64,000 bases of DNA from Streptomyces capillispiralis. Its GTDB lineage: Bacteria > Actinomycetota > Actinomycetes > Streptomycetales > Streptomycetaceae. The notes beneath the pieces were generated by a model, which was not told the origin of the DNA, did no database searches, and saw only the letters and a list, made by a program, of their open reading frames with translations. Location: contig NZ_VIWV01000001.1 in NCBI RefSeq assembly GCF_007829875.1, forward strand, positions 5,550,501 through 5,614,500, in the 5' to 3' direction. A program made the position numbers and the translations under genes. This document shows positions 36,106 to 44,519 of this stretch, in pieces (position 1 is the first letter of the stretch; every line of letters starts with the position of its first letter).

Positions 36106-36727
36106 CCGCGACGCAGCTCAGCCCAAGGCTCCTGCGCAGGACGGAGTGAGCCGTCGGCGGTTGGGAAGGTGGCGTACCGCTCCGAAGCGAACGGTGGAGC
36201 GAGACCTGCACCGCCGACTACGACGCGAGCTCCAGAGCCTCGGCATCCAACCGCCGCTGGACGTGAAGGAGCTGTGCCGGGCGCTCGGCGAGAGGCGTGG
36301 GCGCCCGATTGTCCTGAGGCCCTTCCCGCTGGAGAAGCCCGGACCGTCGGGACTGTGGGTCGACACGCCGCAGATGGACGTGGTCCTCTACCAGCAGGAA
36401 ACAACTCCCCTGCATCAGGACCACATCATCCTGCACGAGGCGTTCCACTTCATCGTGGCCGAGGACGAGCCGGCTGAGGAGGAGCAGGAAGCTCCGGACG
36501 ACTTCGTCGAAGGCTGGGCCACGATGATCCCGGTGCTTGATCCCGGCCTGATCCGGCGTGTGGCCCGCCGGTGCTCGTACGACGACGGGGAAGAGTGCGC
36601 CGTCGAGCTCGCGGCCACGATCATCCTGGAGTGGTCGTCGGTGCTCGACCACGTCACCCCGCTCTCCGAGGATCCCTCGGTCCGACGGGTTCAGGCGGCG
36701 CTGGGCGACCGGCGAGGGTGGCTCTGA
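36086..36727 (+). CDS. ImmA/IrrE-like zinc metallopeptidase
   Basis: 213 residues. The peptidase motif HEAFHFI (HExxH) lies near residue 117 within DHIILHEAFHFIVAEDEPAE, and the third ligand region is probably EECAVELAATIILEW (a glutamate helix near 178). N-terminal LHRRLRRELQSLGIQPPLD and LRPFPLEKPGPSGLWVDT are the usual N-domain of Streptomyces ImmA/IrrE proteins. Such enzymes cut repressors or regulatory proteins. ATG with GGAGGG upstream. The membrane protein gene 3 bp downstream is its usual partner in actinobacteria, implying a signalling pair. Confidence 0.86.
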   Translation: MWPGRSDRDAAQPKAPAQDGVSRRRLGRWRTAPKRTVERDLHRRLRRELQSLGIQPPLDVKELCRALGERRGRPIVLRPFPLEKPGPSGLWVDTPQMDVVLYQQETTPLHQDHIILHEAFHFIVAEDEPAEEEQEAPDDFVEGWATMIPVLDPGLIRRVARRCSYDDGEECAVELAATIILEWSSVLDHVTPLSEDPSVRRVQAALGDRRGWL

Positions 36728-36730
36728 CCC

Positions 36731-37846
36731 ATGACCGAAGTGATCCTCCTGGGCCTCGCGGTCGCGGTCGTCTGGAAGCTGTACCAGTGGTCCCGAGCGC
36801 CTCATGACGCGCCGCTTCGTTCCGTCACGTTGTGCCTGCTGAGCGCCGCGCTGTCGTATCCGCTGGCCATGCCTGGCGGCGCCTCGGGCGTCGATACCGT
36901 GGCCGGGCACGGCACCGCGAAGCTGATGCAGAACGTGCTGCTCCTGCTGACCGTCTACTTCCTGATGTGCTTCTACCTGTACTCGGCCGATGGGCAGGCC
37001 GGTCGGCTCCGTGCCAGGCGGGAAGCACTCCTCGTCGCGGCCGTGGCATTGGCGATCACGGTCGCCGCGCTGTCGGTCCCGCACGACGTGTTCGCCGGTT
37101 CCTTCAGCACGGCGGACATGACGATTCCCCAGATCGCCTTCTTCTACGGCGGCGCCGGCCTGTACCTCATGTACGCCCTCGGTGCCGCCGGCCGCTGGAC
37201 CCGACGCTATGCCCGAATGTCACGGCGCCCGCACGCCACGGGCCTGTGGATGGCCGCCATCGGCCTCAGCGCGATGGCGGTGGCCTGTGCGGTCCGAGCG
37301 GTCTTCGTCGCCATTCGGTGGAGTGGCGGAACCGTGCCGCAGCCCCTCATGGCAGGTGTCGCGTTCCTGCTCGTGGTGTCCATCCTGCTCTTCTTCGTGG
37401 GCGTCACCTACCCGGGGGCCCGCGCGAGGGTTACGTCGGCGCGGCTCTGGCTGCGGCGTCGCCGTGACCACCGTCGGCTGGCTCCGCTGTGGCAGCTGCT
37501 CGCCGAGGCGTACCCCGAGAACGTGCTGCGGCCCGCTTCGTCCGGGCTGTGGGACCGGTGGCGGGCGCGCGGTGTGCACCGTCGCTACCACCGACGGATA
37601 GTGGAGTGCCGTGACGGACTGGTCGATGTCAGCCCGCACCTGGTCGACGCGTCGGAGGACATCGAAGTGCTCGCTCTCCCTCCGGCCGTGTTGGCGGACC
37701 GCCTTCGGCGCGCTGTGGACACGATGGGGAAGGGCTCGCTCGTCCCCCGTCCGGCGGTACGGCTGGCCGTGCCCGAGGAGGACAACCGAGAAGCGGACGT
37801 TCGTCAGCTGATAGCCGTGTCGGACGCGCTGCGCCTGTCTGCCTGA
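36731..37846 (+). CDS. MAB_1171c-like membrane protein
   Basis: 371 residues with about seven hydrophobic helices in the first 240 residues (VILLGLAVAVVWKLYQW, VLLLLTVYFLMCFYLYS, ALLVAAVALAITVAAL, IAFFYGGAGLYLMYALG, LMAGVAFLLVVSILLFFVGV) and a cytoplasmic C-terminal domain (LAPLWQLLAEAYPENVL, RRIVECRDGLVDVSPHL). The C-terminal pattern matches the DUF6545 region of the MAB_1171c family, called transporters without proof. Adjacent to an ImmA/IrrE peptidase, a common pairing, so a membrane sensor role is as likely as transport. Confidence 0.8.
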   Translation: MTEVILLGLAVAVVWKLYQWSRAPHDAPLRSVTLCLLSAALSYPLAMPGGASGVDTVAGHGTAKLMQNVLLLLTVYFLMCFYLYSADGQAGRLRARREALLVAAVALAITVAALSVPHDVFAGSFSTADMTIPQIAFFYGGAGLYLMYALGAAGRWTRRYARMSRRPHATGLWMAAIGLSAMAVACAVRAVFVAIRWSGGTVPQPLMAGVAFLLVVSILLFFVGVTYPGARARVTSARLWLRRRRDHRRLAPLWQLLAEAYPENVLRPASSGLWDRWRARGVHRRYHRRIVECRDGLVDVSPHLVDASEDIEVLALPPAVLADRLRRAVDTMGKGSLVPRPAVRLAVPEEDNREADVRQLIAVSDALRLSA

Positions 37847-37873
37847 CCGCACCGAAGATCAAGGAGAGACCAG

Positions 37874-39070
37874 ATGCTGATCACCGCAGGACGGGTTCTT
37901 GTCAGCTCCGGGAAGTACCTGGACGACGGCGCCATCCTCGTCGAGGGAGACTCGATCACGGCGGTGGGACCACGCGCGCAGCTCGCGGGGCGGGTCGGCA
38001 CGGACGTGGAGCGGCTCGCGTTCCCCACGGGAACGATCGTGCCCGGCCTCATCGACGCTCACGTCCACCTCGCCTTCGACGGAGGCGCGGACCCCGTGGC
38101 CGTGCTCCAGGCGTCCAGCGACGAGACCCTGCTGAGTGACATGCGGCTTCGCGCGGAGCAGCTCCTGGGCAGCGGTGTGACGACGGTCCGTGACCTGGGT
38201 GACCGTGACGGCCTTGCCCTGCGCTTGGACGAGGAGATCGCCCGTGGCGGCAGGCCGGGCCCGCGCATCGTGTCCGCGGGTACGCCCGCGACGCCTCCCG
38301 GCGGGCACTGCCACTTCCTCGGAGGTGAGGTTTCCGGTGTGGCTGAGGTCCGTGACCTCGTGCGGTACAACATCTCGGCGGGCGCCGGGGTGATCAAGGC
38401 GATGGTTACCGGAGGCGGTCTGACCAAGGACGGGCCGAAGAGCTGGCAGAGCCAGTTCACCCTGGAGGAACTCCAGGCCCTGGTGGACGAGGCCCATCAG
38501 ACCGGAGTGCCGGTGGCAGCCCACGCTCACGGTACGGACGGCATCGTCGCCGCCGTGGCAGCAGGCGTCGACACGATCGAGCACTGCACGTGGATGACGA
38601 ACGACGGCTTCGACCTTCGCCAGGACGTCCTGAAGCAGATCATCGACCGGGGCATCGCCGTCTGCCCTGCCGTCAGCCCTCACTGGCAGATGCTCCCCCG
38701 CATCTTCGGCGAGGAACGGGCGGCTGCCATGTTCGACCTCGTACGGCAGATGGCGGAGGCCGGCGCAAAGCTCATCGCCGGAACCGACGCCGGGGTCCAG
38801 CGCACGGGGTTCGACGGACTGGTGCCCGCCCTGTCGTTCTACGCGCACCTGGGCCTGCCGAACAGCAAGATCCTCGATATGGCGACCGCCGACGCGGCTG
38901 GCGCGCTGGGGCTGGGCGACACGACGGGGCGAATCGCTCCCGGGTTCCGGGCGGACCTGCTGGTGGTCGACGGAGATCCCCTTGAGGACCTCACCGCGTT
39001 GCAGGCGGTCCGGACGGTGGTGGCAGCAGGGCAGCGGCACGAGCCGCGCGAGACGACCGCACAGCCGTAG
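37874..39070 (+). CDS. metal-dependent amidohydrolase
   Basis: 398 residues, full amidohydrolase barrel. The N-terminal strand MLITAGRVLVSSGKYLDDG and PGLIDAHVHLAF carry the HxH metal pair (about residue 62). A carboxylated-Lys candidate lies in AGVIKAMVTGG (about 176). VAAHAHGTDG and DTIEHCTWM provide the two further histidines, and LIAGTDAGVQ the Asp (about 305). A C-terminal strand set FRADLLVVDGDPLEDL closes it. Subfamily resembles prolidase/imidazolonepropionase-like enzymes; substrate unknown. ATG with AAGGAGAG upstream. Cotranscription with the membrane protein gene 27 bp upstream is likely. Confidence 0.93.
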   Translation: MLITAGRVLVSSGKYLDDGAILVEGDSITAVGPRAQLAGRVGTDVERLAFPTGTIVPGLIDAHVHLAFDGGADPVAVLQASSDETLLSDMRLRAEQLLGSGVTTVRDLGDRDGLALRLDEEIARGGRPGPRIVSAGTPATPPGGHCHFLGGEVSGVAEVRDLVRYNISAGAGVIKAMVTGGGLTKDGPKSWQSQFTLEELQALVDEAHQTGVPVAAHAHGTDGIVAAVAAGVDTIEHCTWMTNDGFDLRQDVLKQIIDRGIAVCPAVSPHWQMLPRIFGEERAAAMFDLVRQMAEAGAKLIAGTDAGVQRTGFDGLVPALSFYAHLGLPNSKILDMATADAAGALGLGDTTGRIAPGFRADLLVVDGDPLEDLTALQAVRTVVAAGQRHEPRETTAQP

Positions 39071-39080
39071 GTGACAGCAC

Positions 39081-39106
39081 GTCCGGGGCTCTTCGGAGTC
39101 CCGGAC
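39081..39106. terminator. bidirectional hairpin between convergent genes
   Basis: GTCCGGGGCTC, loop TTCG, GAGTCCCGGAC; an 11-bp stem with one G-T pair and a stable TTCG tetraloop, exactly between the convergent amidohydrolase and XRE genes. Confidence 0.75.
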
Positions 39107-39112
39107 AGGGTG

Positions 39113-40012
39113 CTACTCGTTCGCCTCCGGTTCTCTCTGCTCCAGCTCCGTGACCAGGTCGTTGACGAATTCCATGACGTTCGCCGGCAATCCCTGGGAG
39201 CCCGTCCCCCGACCCCTGACCCGGCCCACGGCCCCGCTCCTTGACGCTGACAGGAGCCGGAGGCCCTCGTAGACCTGACGGGCCACGGCATCGTCCGGCT
39301 GGAAGTACATCGGGGACACACCGAAGAAGGCGGCCAGGCCCTCAAGAACGACGGGCGAAGCCGTTTCCGCGACACCGGTCCGGAGATCCCGGACGCCCTC
39401 CCCGGTGATGACCTTCGACCCGGCATGAGCATTGACGGCGTCGGCGATCTCCGGGTCCGTCGGCGGCCCCTGCTGCCCGGGGTACGAGCGCTCCAGGATC
39501 AGAGTGATCTTCTCGCCCAGTGTGCCGGGTGGCCCCGAGGAGACCGGGACGGTGCCGCCATCCTCGGCGGACTGGCCGGCTTGTGTCTCCTGGGTCTTGG
39601 CGATCGACCGGTCCTCTGCCCGCCGCAGCTCCTCCTCGCTCACCCGGTACGCCGCCGCCAGGGCCGGGACGTACTTGTCTTTGAGCCGCCGCTCCCCGCG
39701 TTCGGCTCCCGCCACCGGACCGGCGCTCTTGGTTCCGATCAGAGTTGCCGTTTCGTACTGGTAGTAGCCGGCATCGCACCGCAGGTCCGTCAGATCAGGC
39801 AGTCCGGTACGCGGAAACAGGCCGTCCAGCCCTCGGTTGAGGACGCGGGCCAGCGCGGGCAGCTTCTCCGCATCGGGGACAGCATCCCCGGATTCCCAGC
39901 CGGCGACTGTCGAGTCGGCCACGCCGAGGGCCGCGGCCACCTCGGCCTGCGAGATCTCGGCAGCTCGCCGCACCGTGCGCACGCGGTGTCGGTCGAAGTG
40001 ACGAGCAGACAT
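39113..40012 (-). CDS. XRE-family regulator with three HTH units
   Basis: 299 residues. HTH 1 at about 5-60 (VRTVRRAAEISQAEVAAALG, then STVAGWESGDAVP). A second HTH-like unit at about 65-115 (YETATLIGTKSAGPVAGAE, YVPALAAAYRVSEEELR) and a third at about 145-225 (LGEKITLILERSYPG, EIADAVNAHAGSKV, LEGLAAFFGVSPMYF) follow. The third unit is the form common in Streptomyces ESX/element regulators. ATG with GAGG upstream; a longer start at 40033 is less likely. It diverges from the replication/mobilization genes at 40.4 kb, placing it as their likely master repressor. Confidence 0.87.
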   Translation of the reverse strand: MSARHFDRHRVRTVRRAAEISQAEVAAALGVADSTVAGWESGDAVPDAEKLPALARVLNRGLDGLFPRTGLPDLTDLRCDAGYYQYETATLIGTKSAGPVAGAERGERRLKDKYVPALAAAYRVSEEELRRAEDRSIAKTQETQAGQSAEDGGTVPVSSGPPGTLGEKITLILERSYPGQQGPPTDPEIADAVNAHAGSKVITGEGVRDLRTGVAETASPVVLEGLAAFFGVSPMYFQPDDAVARQVYEGLRLLSASRSGAVGRVRGRGTGSQGLPANVMEFVNDLVTELEQREPEANE

Positions 40013-40424
40013 CTCACCCTCGTTTTTCGTCAAACCGAAGGAACATCGGTGCGTTGACTTTTTCGTTGAGTCGGAATAGCTTCAGCCTAGCGAAAGACGG
40101 GGGGCTTTGCACGCTTACTCGATCTTCGCCTTCGGCCCCCTCTGTGACGCCTCCGATAGGGCTGGATCTTGGTGCGACCTGCGCATATGTTCGTCGTCGC
40201 TCGCCGGGCAGCCCGCCTGGGGAGCGACGGCAAGAAGGAGGCACGTATACGAGACGGGCAGATCGACCGGGCCGGGTAAGCCCGGAAAACTGCACCGGCG
40301 CCCGGGAGCTACCAACTCCTGGACGCCGGCCGGCACCCCGAAGGCGCCGATTCACATCTCGCGGGCAGCGGGGCTTTTGCACGAGAACCGCCGCACCGCA
40401 CTCCTACGAACAACGGAGTATCAC
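40013..40424. promoter_or_regulatory. divergent control region left of the element backbone
   Basis: 412 bp between the triple-HTH regulator and the first plus-strand element gene. It has two copies of TTTTTCGT (40023-40030 and 40059-40066), each extended by (C/T)(A/G)A, 36 bp apart, close to the regulator start. They are possible operator half-sites. This is the most A/T-rich spot nearby. No intact ORF is convincing; longer frames reading through have no ribosome site. Confidence 0.35.
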
Positions 40425-40745
40425 ATGCTCGCCATGCCGAGCGAAACCCCGGCATGCCCGGACACGGCCCACCGGCACCGCCTCGCGGCCCTGCTCGCCG
40501 ACATGATCCCCGGGGCGGCCACCATCCGCGTCAGTCTCACCGATCCCGCGCAGACGTGGCCCCACCCGCACACCGTCGCCAAGGACGCGGGCGGGGCAAC
40601 GGTCGAGCTGAGCCGGACGACCGCCAGGGTCGCGGCACGCTGGATCATGCGGGTCTGGCCGGACGTGGACTGGCCCCGCCCTCACACCCTCGACCTCACC
40701 ACCGCGACCCTCACCCGCAGCGATCTCGTCGGTCGAGGCCGCTGA
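40425..40745 (+). CDS. hypothetical element protein
   Basis: 106 residues beginning MLAMPSETPACPDTAHRHRL with GGAG at good spacing. Soluble; features are LAALLADMIPGAATIRVSL, WPHPHTVAKDAGGATVEL and AARWIMRVWPDVDWPRPHTL. No domain recognised. One base separates its stop from the start of the initiator gene, so the two are co-translated and it may assist replication. Proteins of this length and look head replication operons of Streptomyces integrative elements. Confidence 0.7.
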   Translation: MLAMPSETPACPDTAHRHRLAALLADMIPGAATIRVSLTDPAQTWPHPHTVAKDAGGATVELSRTTARVAARWIMRVWPDVDWPRPHTLDLTTATLTRSDLVGRGR

Positions 40746-40746
40746 C

Positions 40747-41766
40747 ATGGCACGGATCCGGACCATCAAGCCGGAGGCGTTCTTCTCCGAGTCGCTCGCC
40801 GAGGTGAGCGTCGAGGCGGAGCGGACGTTCTTCGGACTTCTCACCCAGGCCGACGACCACGGCCGCCATCGCGACAACGCCGCGATCATCGCGGGGCTGC
40901 TCTGGCCCCTGCGGGCCGAGCACACGTCGGTCCACGTCGAGGACGACCTCCAGCAGCTCGCCAACGCGGGACTGCTCTGCCGGTACACCGGCTGCGACGG
41001 CCGCCGCTACCTCCATGTCGTGACCTGGTCCGAGCACCAGAAGATCGACAAGGTCAGCCAGTCCCGGCTGCCCTCCTGCCCGCAGCACCACGCGGCAGCC
41101 CGGTGCGGTCCCTGCAAGGGGACCTGCACTCGGCACCCCGAAGCGTCGCCCACCCCTACCGGAGGACTCGCCGAGACTTCGCCGAACGCTCCCCGAACCC
41201 TCGATCCGCCCGCGCAGCCCGCCCCGACGCCTCCCATCCCCCCGAGCGGGGCCCCGGCCGCACGGCAGGAACCCTTGGTCGGCCTCGACGGCACCCCTGA
41301 TCACAGTGACGAGAAAGCCGCAGGTCGGGAGGCATTCGCCGAGGGCTCACCGAAGCCTCCCCGAAGCCTCCGAGAGGGCTCGGTGCCTGGATCTAGGATC
41401 TTGGATCCTGGATCTTCATTCCCTACGGGGCGCACAGCGCCCGCCACCACCGTCTCGGTCAACGACCTGATCGGCGAGTACGTCGCCGCGTGCGACGAAC
41501 GACCGCCCAGCGACGTGATCGGACACCTCGGCCGCATCGCCAAGAAGCTCCTCGGCGAGGGCATCGCGTCGGAGCACGTCCGCGCCGGACTGAAGCGCTT
41601 CGCGGAGATCCAGGGCCACCCCAGCCGCCTGCCGAGCCTGGTCAACGACGCCATGAACGCACGAGCGTCCGGTTTGGCGCGGCCGGGAATTCGGCCTACC
41701 GTGCCCGCTCACCAGGCGTGGACCAACCCGGTCGACGCTGCCGCCGCCTACGCCGAGGAGCTGTGA
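40747..41766 (+). CDS. replisome-organizer-like replication initiator
   Basis: 339 residues. The N-terminal ~115 residues form the winged-helix domain typical of phage-like replisome organizers (MARIRTIKPEAFFSESLAEV, TFFGLLTQADDHGRHRDNA, LQQLANAGLLCRYTG, YLHVVTWSEHQKIDK). A CPQHH...CGPCKGTC cluster (about 113-130), a long low-complexity linker, and a C-terminal helical part (LIGEYVAACDERPPSDVIGHL, LVNDAMNARASG) follow. Predicted to bind the element origin and recruit the helicase loader encoded immediately downstream (TGATG overlap). The linker DNA carries tandem 7-bp and 11-bp repeats, so the origin may lie inside this gene, as in lambda O. Confidence 0.8.
   Translation: MARIRTIKPEAFFSESLAEVSVEAERTFFGLLTQADDHGRHRDNAAIIAGLLWPLRAEHTSVHVEDDLQQLANAGLLCRYTGCDGRRYLHVVTWSEHQKIDKVSQSRLPSCPQHHAAARCGPCKGTCTRHPEASPTPTGGLAETSPNAPRTLDPPAQPAPTPPIPPSGAPAARQEPLVGLDGTPDHSDEKAAGREAFAEGSPKPPRSLREGSVPGSRILDPGSSFPTGRTAPATTVSVNDLIGEYVAACDERPPSDVIGHLGRIAKKLLGEGIASEHVRAGLKRFAEIQGHPSRLPSLVNDAMNARASGLARPGIRPTVPAHQAWTNPVDAAAAYAEEL
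41350..41416 (+). repeat. iteron-like tandem repeats inside the initiator gene (candidate origin)
   Basis: Two copies of CCGAAGCCTCC in tandem (41350-41371), then after a GAGAGGGCTCGG spacer four head-to-tail 7-bp units GGATCTA, GGATCTT, GGATCCT, GGATCTT (41389-41416), leading into a relatively A/T-rich run. A period of seven is not a multiple of three, so the constraint is on DNA rather than protein. The layout resembles initiator-gene-internal phage origins. Confidence 0.65.
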
Positions 41767-42473
41767 TGCGCACCCGTACCCGCGACCCGCAGACTCTCGG
41801 CGGCGCAGGAACCCTGGACCGGATGGCACGGATCCTGGCCGCCCGCAACATCGACCCGGCAGCCGTCGCCGCCTTGGTCGACGAGCCCGAATCCTTCTCC
41901 CCGCTGGATGCCCTGTTGACCGCGATGCCCCCGCGCTACCAGGGTGCGGTCGCTGACCACCCGCAGGTCCTGGCCTGGGCCAAGGACGTCGCCCAGCAGG
42001 CTGTCGCCCCCAGTCTGGGAGCCCGGCGGCAGGTCACAACCGGCCCAAGCCTGCTGATGGCCGGCGTGGTCGGCGCGGGCAAGACCCACCAGGCGTACGG
42101 GGCGGTCCGACAGCTGGTGCAGACCGGAGTGGGCGTGCGGTGGCGCGCGACCACGGCCGCCGACCTGTACGCCGACCTGCGCCCTCGCCCCGGGGTGGAC
42201 AGCGAGCGGGAGCTGGCGGCCGTCAGCCGATGTCCTCTGCTGATCATCGACGACCTCGGCGCGGCCAAGGCGTCCGAGTGGGTCGAGGAAGTGACCTACC
42301 GGCTGATCAACCGCCGGTACAACCACATGCTCCCGACGCTCATCACCACCAACCTGGCGATCAAGGACCTCCGGGCCTACCTCGGCGACCGCGTCACCTC
42401 CCGACTCGCGCAGATGACCACCCGGGTCGAGTTCGAGCCGGTCGACCGCAGACGCCACCGACCCGCCGCCTGA
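41766..42473 (+). CDS. DnaC/IstB-like AAA+ helicase loader
   Basis: 235 residues. Walker A is MAGVVGAGKTHQAYG (about residue 98). Walker B is CPLLIIDDLGAAKASEWVEE (about 160), with the DDLG form typical of DnaC/IstB. Sensor 1 is LPTLITTNLAIKDL, and the arginine-finger region LGDRVTSRLAQM. It should load the host replicative helicase at the origin marked by the initiator encoded just upstream. It is not next to a transposase, so an IstB role is unlikely. Start ATG shares one base with the initiator stop. Confidence 0.9.
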   Translation: MRTRTRDPQTLGGAGTLDRMARILAARNIDPAAVAALVDEPESFSPLDALLTAMPPRYQGAVADHPQVLAWAKDVAQQAVAPSLGARRQVTTGPSLLMAGVVGAGKTHQAYGAVRQLVQTGVGVRWRATTAADLYADLRPRPGVDSERELAAVSRCPLLIIDDLGAAKASEWVEEVTYRLINRRYNHMLPTLITTNLAIKDLRAYLGDRVTSRLAQMTTRVEFEPVDRRRHRPAA

Positions 42474-42590
42474 CCCACCGCCGGCCGTACCGCCGGGCCG
42501 CGCCTGCAGCGCGCCGCCCCATGCACCTCCCGACCCAGCGCACCCCTCCGCCGACGCCCCTGCGCGCGGAGGGCGATCGGAGCAACCCGC

Positions 42591-43157
42591 ATGACCACCA
42601 CGACGATCAGCCCTGCCCGCCACCGGTCGCTCGGTGACCACACCTGGCAGGACCAGGCCGTCTGCCAGAGCACCGAGTACAACCCGGTGGACCCCGGCAT
42701 GTTCTTCCCCGAGCCCGACGAGACCGCCAAGATCGCTGCGGCGAAGTCGCTGTGCGGCCAGTGCCCGGTCCGCCGTACCTGCCTGGACGCCGCCCTGGAA
42801 GGCGGCGACACCCACGGCATACGGGGCGGGATGACCGAGGAGGAGCGCGAGCCGCTGCACGAGAACATCGCCGGCCGCCTCGACTACAGCCGGGTCAACG
42901 CCACCGTCGCCGGGCGTGACGTCCACCTCACCAAGGCCGAGCGCCGCGCGGTCGTCCGTGCCGCCTACCGCCACGGCCTCACCGAACAGCGCCTGGCCTG
43001 GCTCCTGAAGATCAGCGAGGAGCACGCCCAGAAGCTGTACCGCGAAACCCGCCGAGCCCTGCGCAACCGAGACCTGGAGCAGACCACGCAGAACACCCCA
43101 CCCCCTGAGACCGACAGCAAGCAGCTGGGCCGCGACGACTTCGGAACGGCGGCGTGA
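42591..43157 (+). CDS. WhiB-family iron-sulfur regulator
   Basis: 188 residues. Four cysteines in WhiB spacing: AVCQSTEYN, then SLCGQCPVRRTCLDAAL (C...CxxCx5C), followed by the GIRGGMTEEER turn (G[I/V]WGG-like). They bind a 4Fe-4S cluster. The C-terminal ~95 residues are an HTH-like extension (RRAVVRAAYRHGLTEQRLAW, ISEEHAQKLYRETRRAL) longer than in housekeeping WhiB proteins, as seen in plasmid and phage versions. Probably controls element genes through the sigma factor. Its stop overlaps the next GTG. Confidence 0.93.
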   Translation: MTTTTISPARHRSLGDHTWQDQAVCQSTEYNPVDPGMFFPEPDETAKIAAAKSLCGQCPVRRTCLDAALEGGDTHGIRGGMTEEEREPLHENIAGRLDYSRVNATVAGRDVHLTKAERRAVVRAAYRHGLTEQRLAWLLKISEEHAQKLYRETRRALRNRDLEQTTQNTPPPETDSKQLGRDDFGTAA

Positions 43158-44191
43158 GCATCGCGAGCGCGCCGAGCACGGCGCATGTCACCGGGTGGGA
43201 CCGCGCGGTCGTCATCGCCCTCGGTGGTGCGGGATGCGCCCTGTCGTACGACGCCCTGCAGCAGATGGCCGTTGCCATTCACGTCCGGGGGCTGCTGACC
43301 TACCTCTTCCCCTTGGTGATCGACGGGTTCATCGCGTACGGCATCCGCGCTCTGCTGGTCCTGCGCGACGCGCCGCTGCGCGCCCGGCTTTACGTCTGGA
43401 CGCTCTTCGGCACGGCCACTGCTGCCAGCATCTGGGCCAACGCGTTGCACGCGGTCAGGCTCAACGAAGAGAACACCTCGGCCACCGGGCTGCGGCTCGG
43501 AGACACGGTGGTCGCGGTGCTGTCCACCATCGCCCCGCTGGCCTTGGCCGGAGCGGTGCACCTGTACATCCTCATCGCCCGGGGGCCGGTCAAGGCCACC
43601 GACCGAAGTGACCGCGATGGCCTCGGTCAGGCCGGTCACCCCGGTCAGCGCGTGCGTATCCCGGTCACTCGGACTGAACGGGCTGGTCAGCAGCAACCGC
43701 AGCCCGGTCAGGTGGGCGCCGGACAGTCGGCCACCGCCCTGACCGACCGGCCCCGCCCGTCCCTGGACAAGCAGGCCCCGGCTGCCCGGACACTGGCTGG
43801 GGGCAGTGCCCCAGCGGACAGTGGCAGCCCGGACAGCAGCCATCGTGACAGGGAGACCAAGGCCGCTGACCTGGGCGGACAGCCGGACACCACCTCGGCG
43901 GTCAGTGACCGACAGACCGTCACCGAGCCGGTCACCGGTCACCCGGACAACCTCCCGCCGGTCAGTGACCGTGCCCCTCGGACAACCGGTGGTCGGCGGC
44001 CTGACCCGGACACCGAGGAGCTGCTGGAGATCGCCCGGTCAGCGGTCAGGGCCGAGGACAAACTGACCCGCAAGGTGGTCGCCCAGGCGATCCGCGGTCA
44101 GCAGATCCCGCTCTCCAGCGACACGCTGACCGCCCTGATGGTCCAGCTGCGTCAGCAGCACGGCCAGTCGGTCACCACCTCCCGGAACTGA
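43154..44191 (+). CDS. DUF2637 (Spd-like) membrane protein
   Basis: 345 residues. Four hydrophobic helices in the first 145 residues (VVIALGGAGCALSYDALQQM, GLLTYLFPLVIDGFIAYGI, LYVWTLFGTATAASIWANAL, VVAVLSTIAPLALAGAVHLY) form a DUF2637 domain, found in plasmid-spread/transfer proteins. A disordered Pro/Asp/Gly tail and a C-terminal DNA-binding-like helix pair (DTEELLEIARSAVRAEDKL, SSDTLTALMVQLRQQHGQS) follow. Probably acts in inter- or intramycelial spread. GTG start overlaps the WhiB stop. The tail-coding DNA is packed with GGTCA and CGGACA words. Confidence 0.85.
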   Translation: MSIASAPSTAHVTGWDRAVVIALGGAGCALSYDALQQMAVAIHVRGLLTYLFPLVIDGFIAYGIRALLVLRDAPLRARLYVWTLFGTATAASIWANALHAVRLNEENTSATGLRLGDTVVAVLSTIAPLALAGAVHLYILIARGPVKATDRSDRDGLGQAGHPGQRVRIPVTRTERAGQQQPQPGQVGAGQSATALTDRPRPSLDKQAPAARTLAGGSAPADSGSPDSSHRDRETKAADLGGQPDTTSAVSDRQTVTEPVTGHPDNLPPVSDRAPRTTGGRRPDPDTEELLEIARSAVRAEDKLTRKVVAQAIRGQQIPLSSDTLTALMVQLRQQHGQSVTTSRN

Positions 44192-44294
44192 CCGCACACC
44201 CCATGGGGCGGTGACCGAGCCGGAAACCTCGGCCGGTCACCCGCCCCGGACGGCCCGCCCCACGACGTCCTCCCGTGAACCGGAGAGCACCGCC

Positions 44295-44519
44295 ATGCGC
44301 ACGAAGCCCGCGACACCCGCCGAGGTGGAGACCTGGCTGACCGTCCTGCACCAGCGCGGCCACATCCACCGCGCCGAGTCCGGTCCCGACAACACCTGGA
44401 CCGTGCAACGGTGCCGACACAGCCGCCCCTGGACTCTGAACCACCCGGTCCTGGCCATGGACTGGATCGAGGACATCGTCCGCGACATCCGTCAGCAGGA
44501 CGCGGAGGCGGGCCGGTGA
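44295..44519 (+). CDS. small hypothetical element protein
   Basis: 74 residues: AEVETWLTVLHQRGHIHRAE, TWTVQRCRHSRPWTLNHP, MDWIEDIVRDIRQQDAEAG. Soluble and helical; no domain recognised. ATG at 44295. Its stop overlaps the next GTG (GTGA), coupling it to the MobC-like gene, so a role in DNA processing for transfer is inferred. Confidence 0.75.
   Translation: MRTKPATPAEVETWLTVLHQRGHIHRAESGPDNTWTVQRCRHSRPWTLNHPVLAMDWIEDIVRDIRQQDAEAGR

Noticed and set aside
41389..41416. Tandem repeats as a CRISPR array or simple minisatellite
   Set aside because: Units are 7 bp with no spacers and lie inside a coding region; iteron-like origin repeats explain them better. No CRISPR array or cas gene was seen despite two PIWI systems.
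41766..42473. IstB-type transposition helper
   Set aside because: No IstA-like transposase is adjacent; it overlaps a replication initiator gene, so a DnaC-like loader is the better reading.
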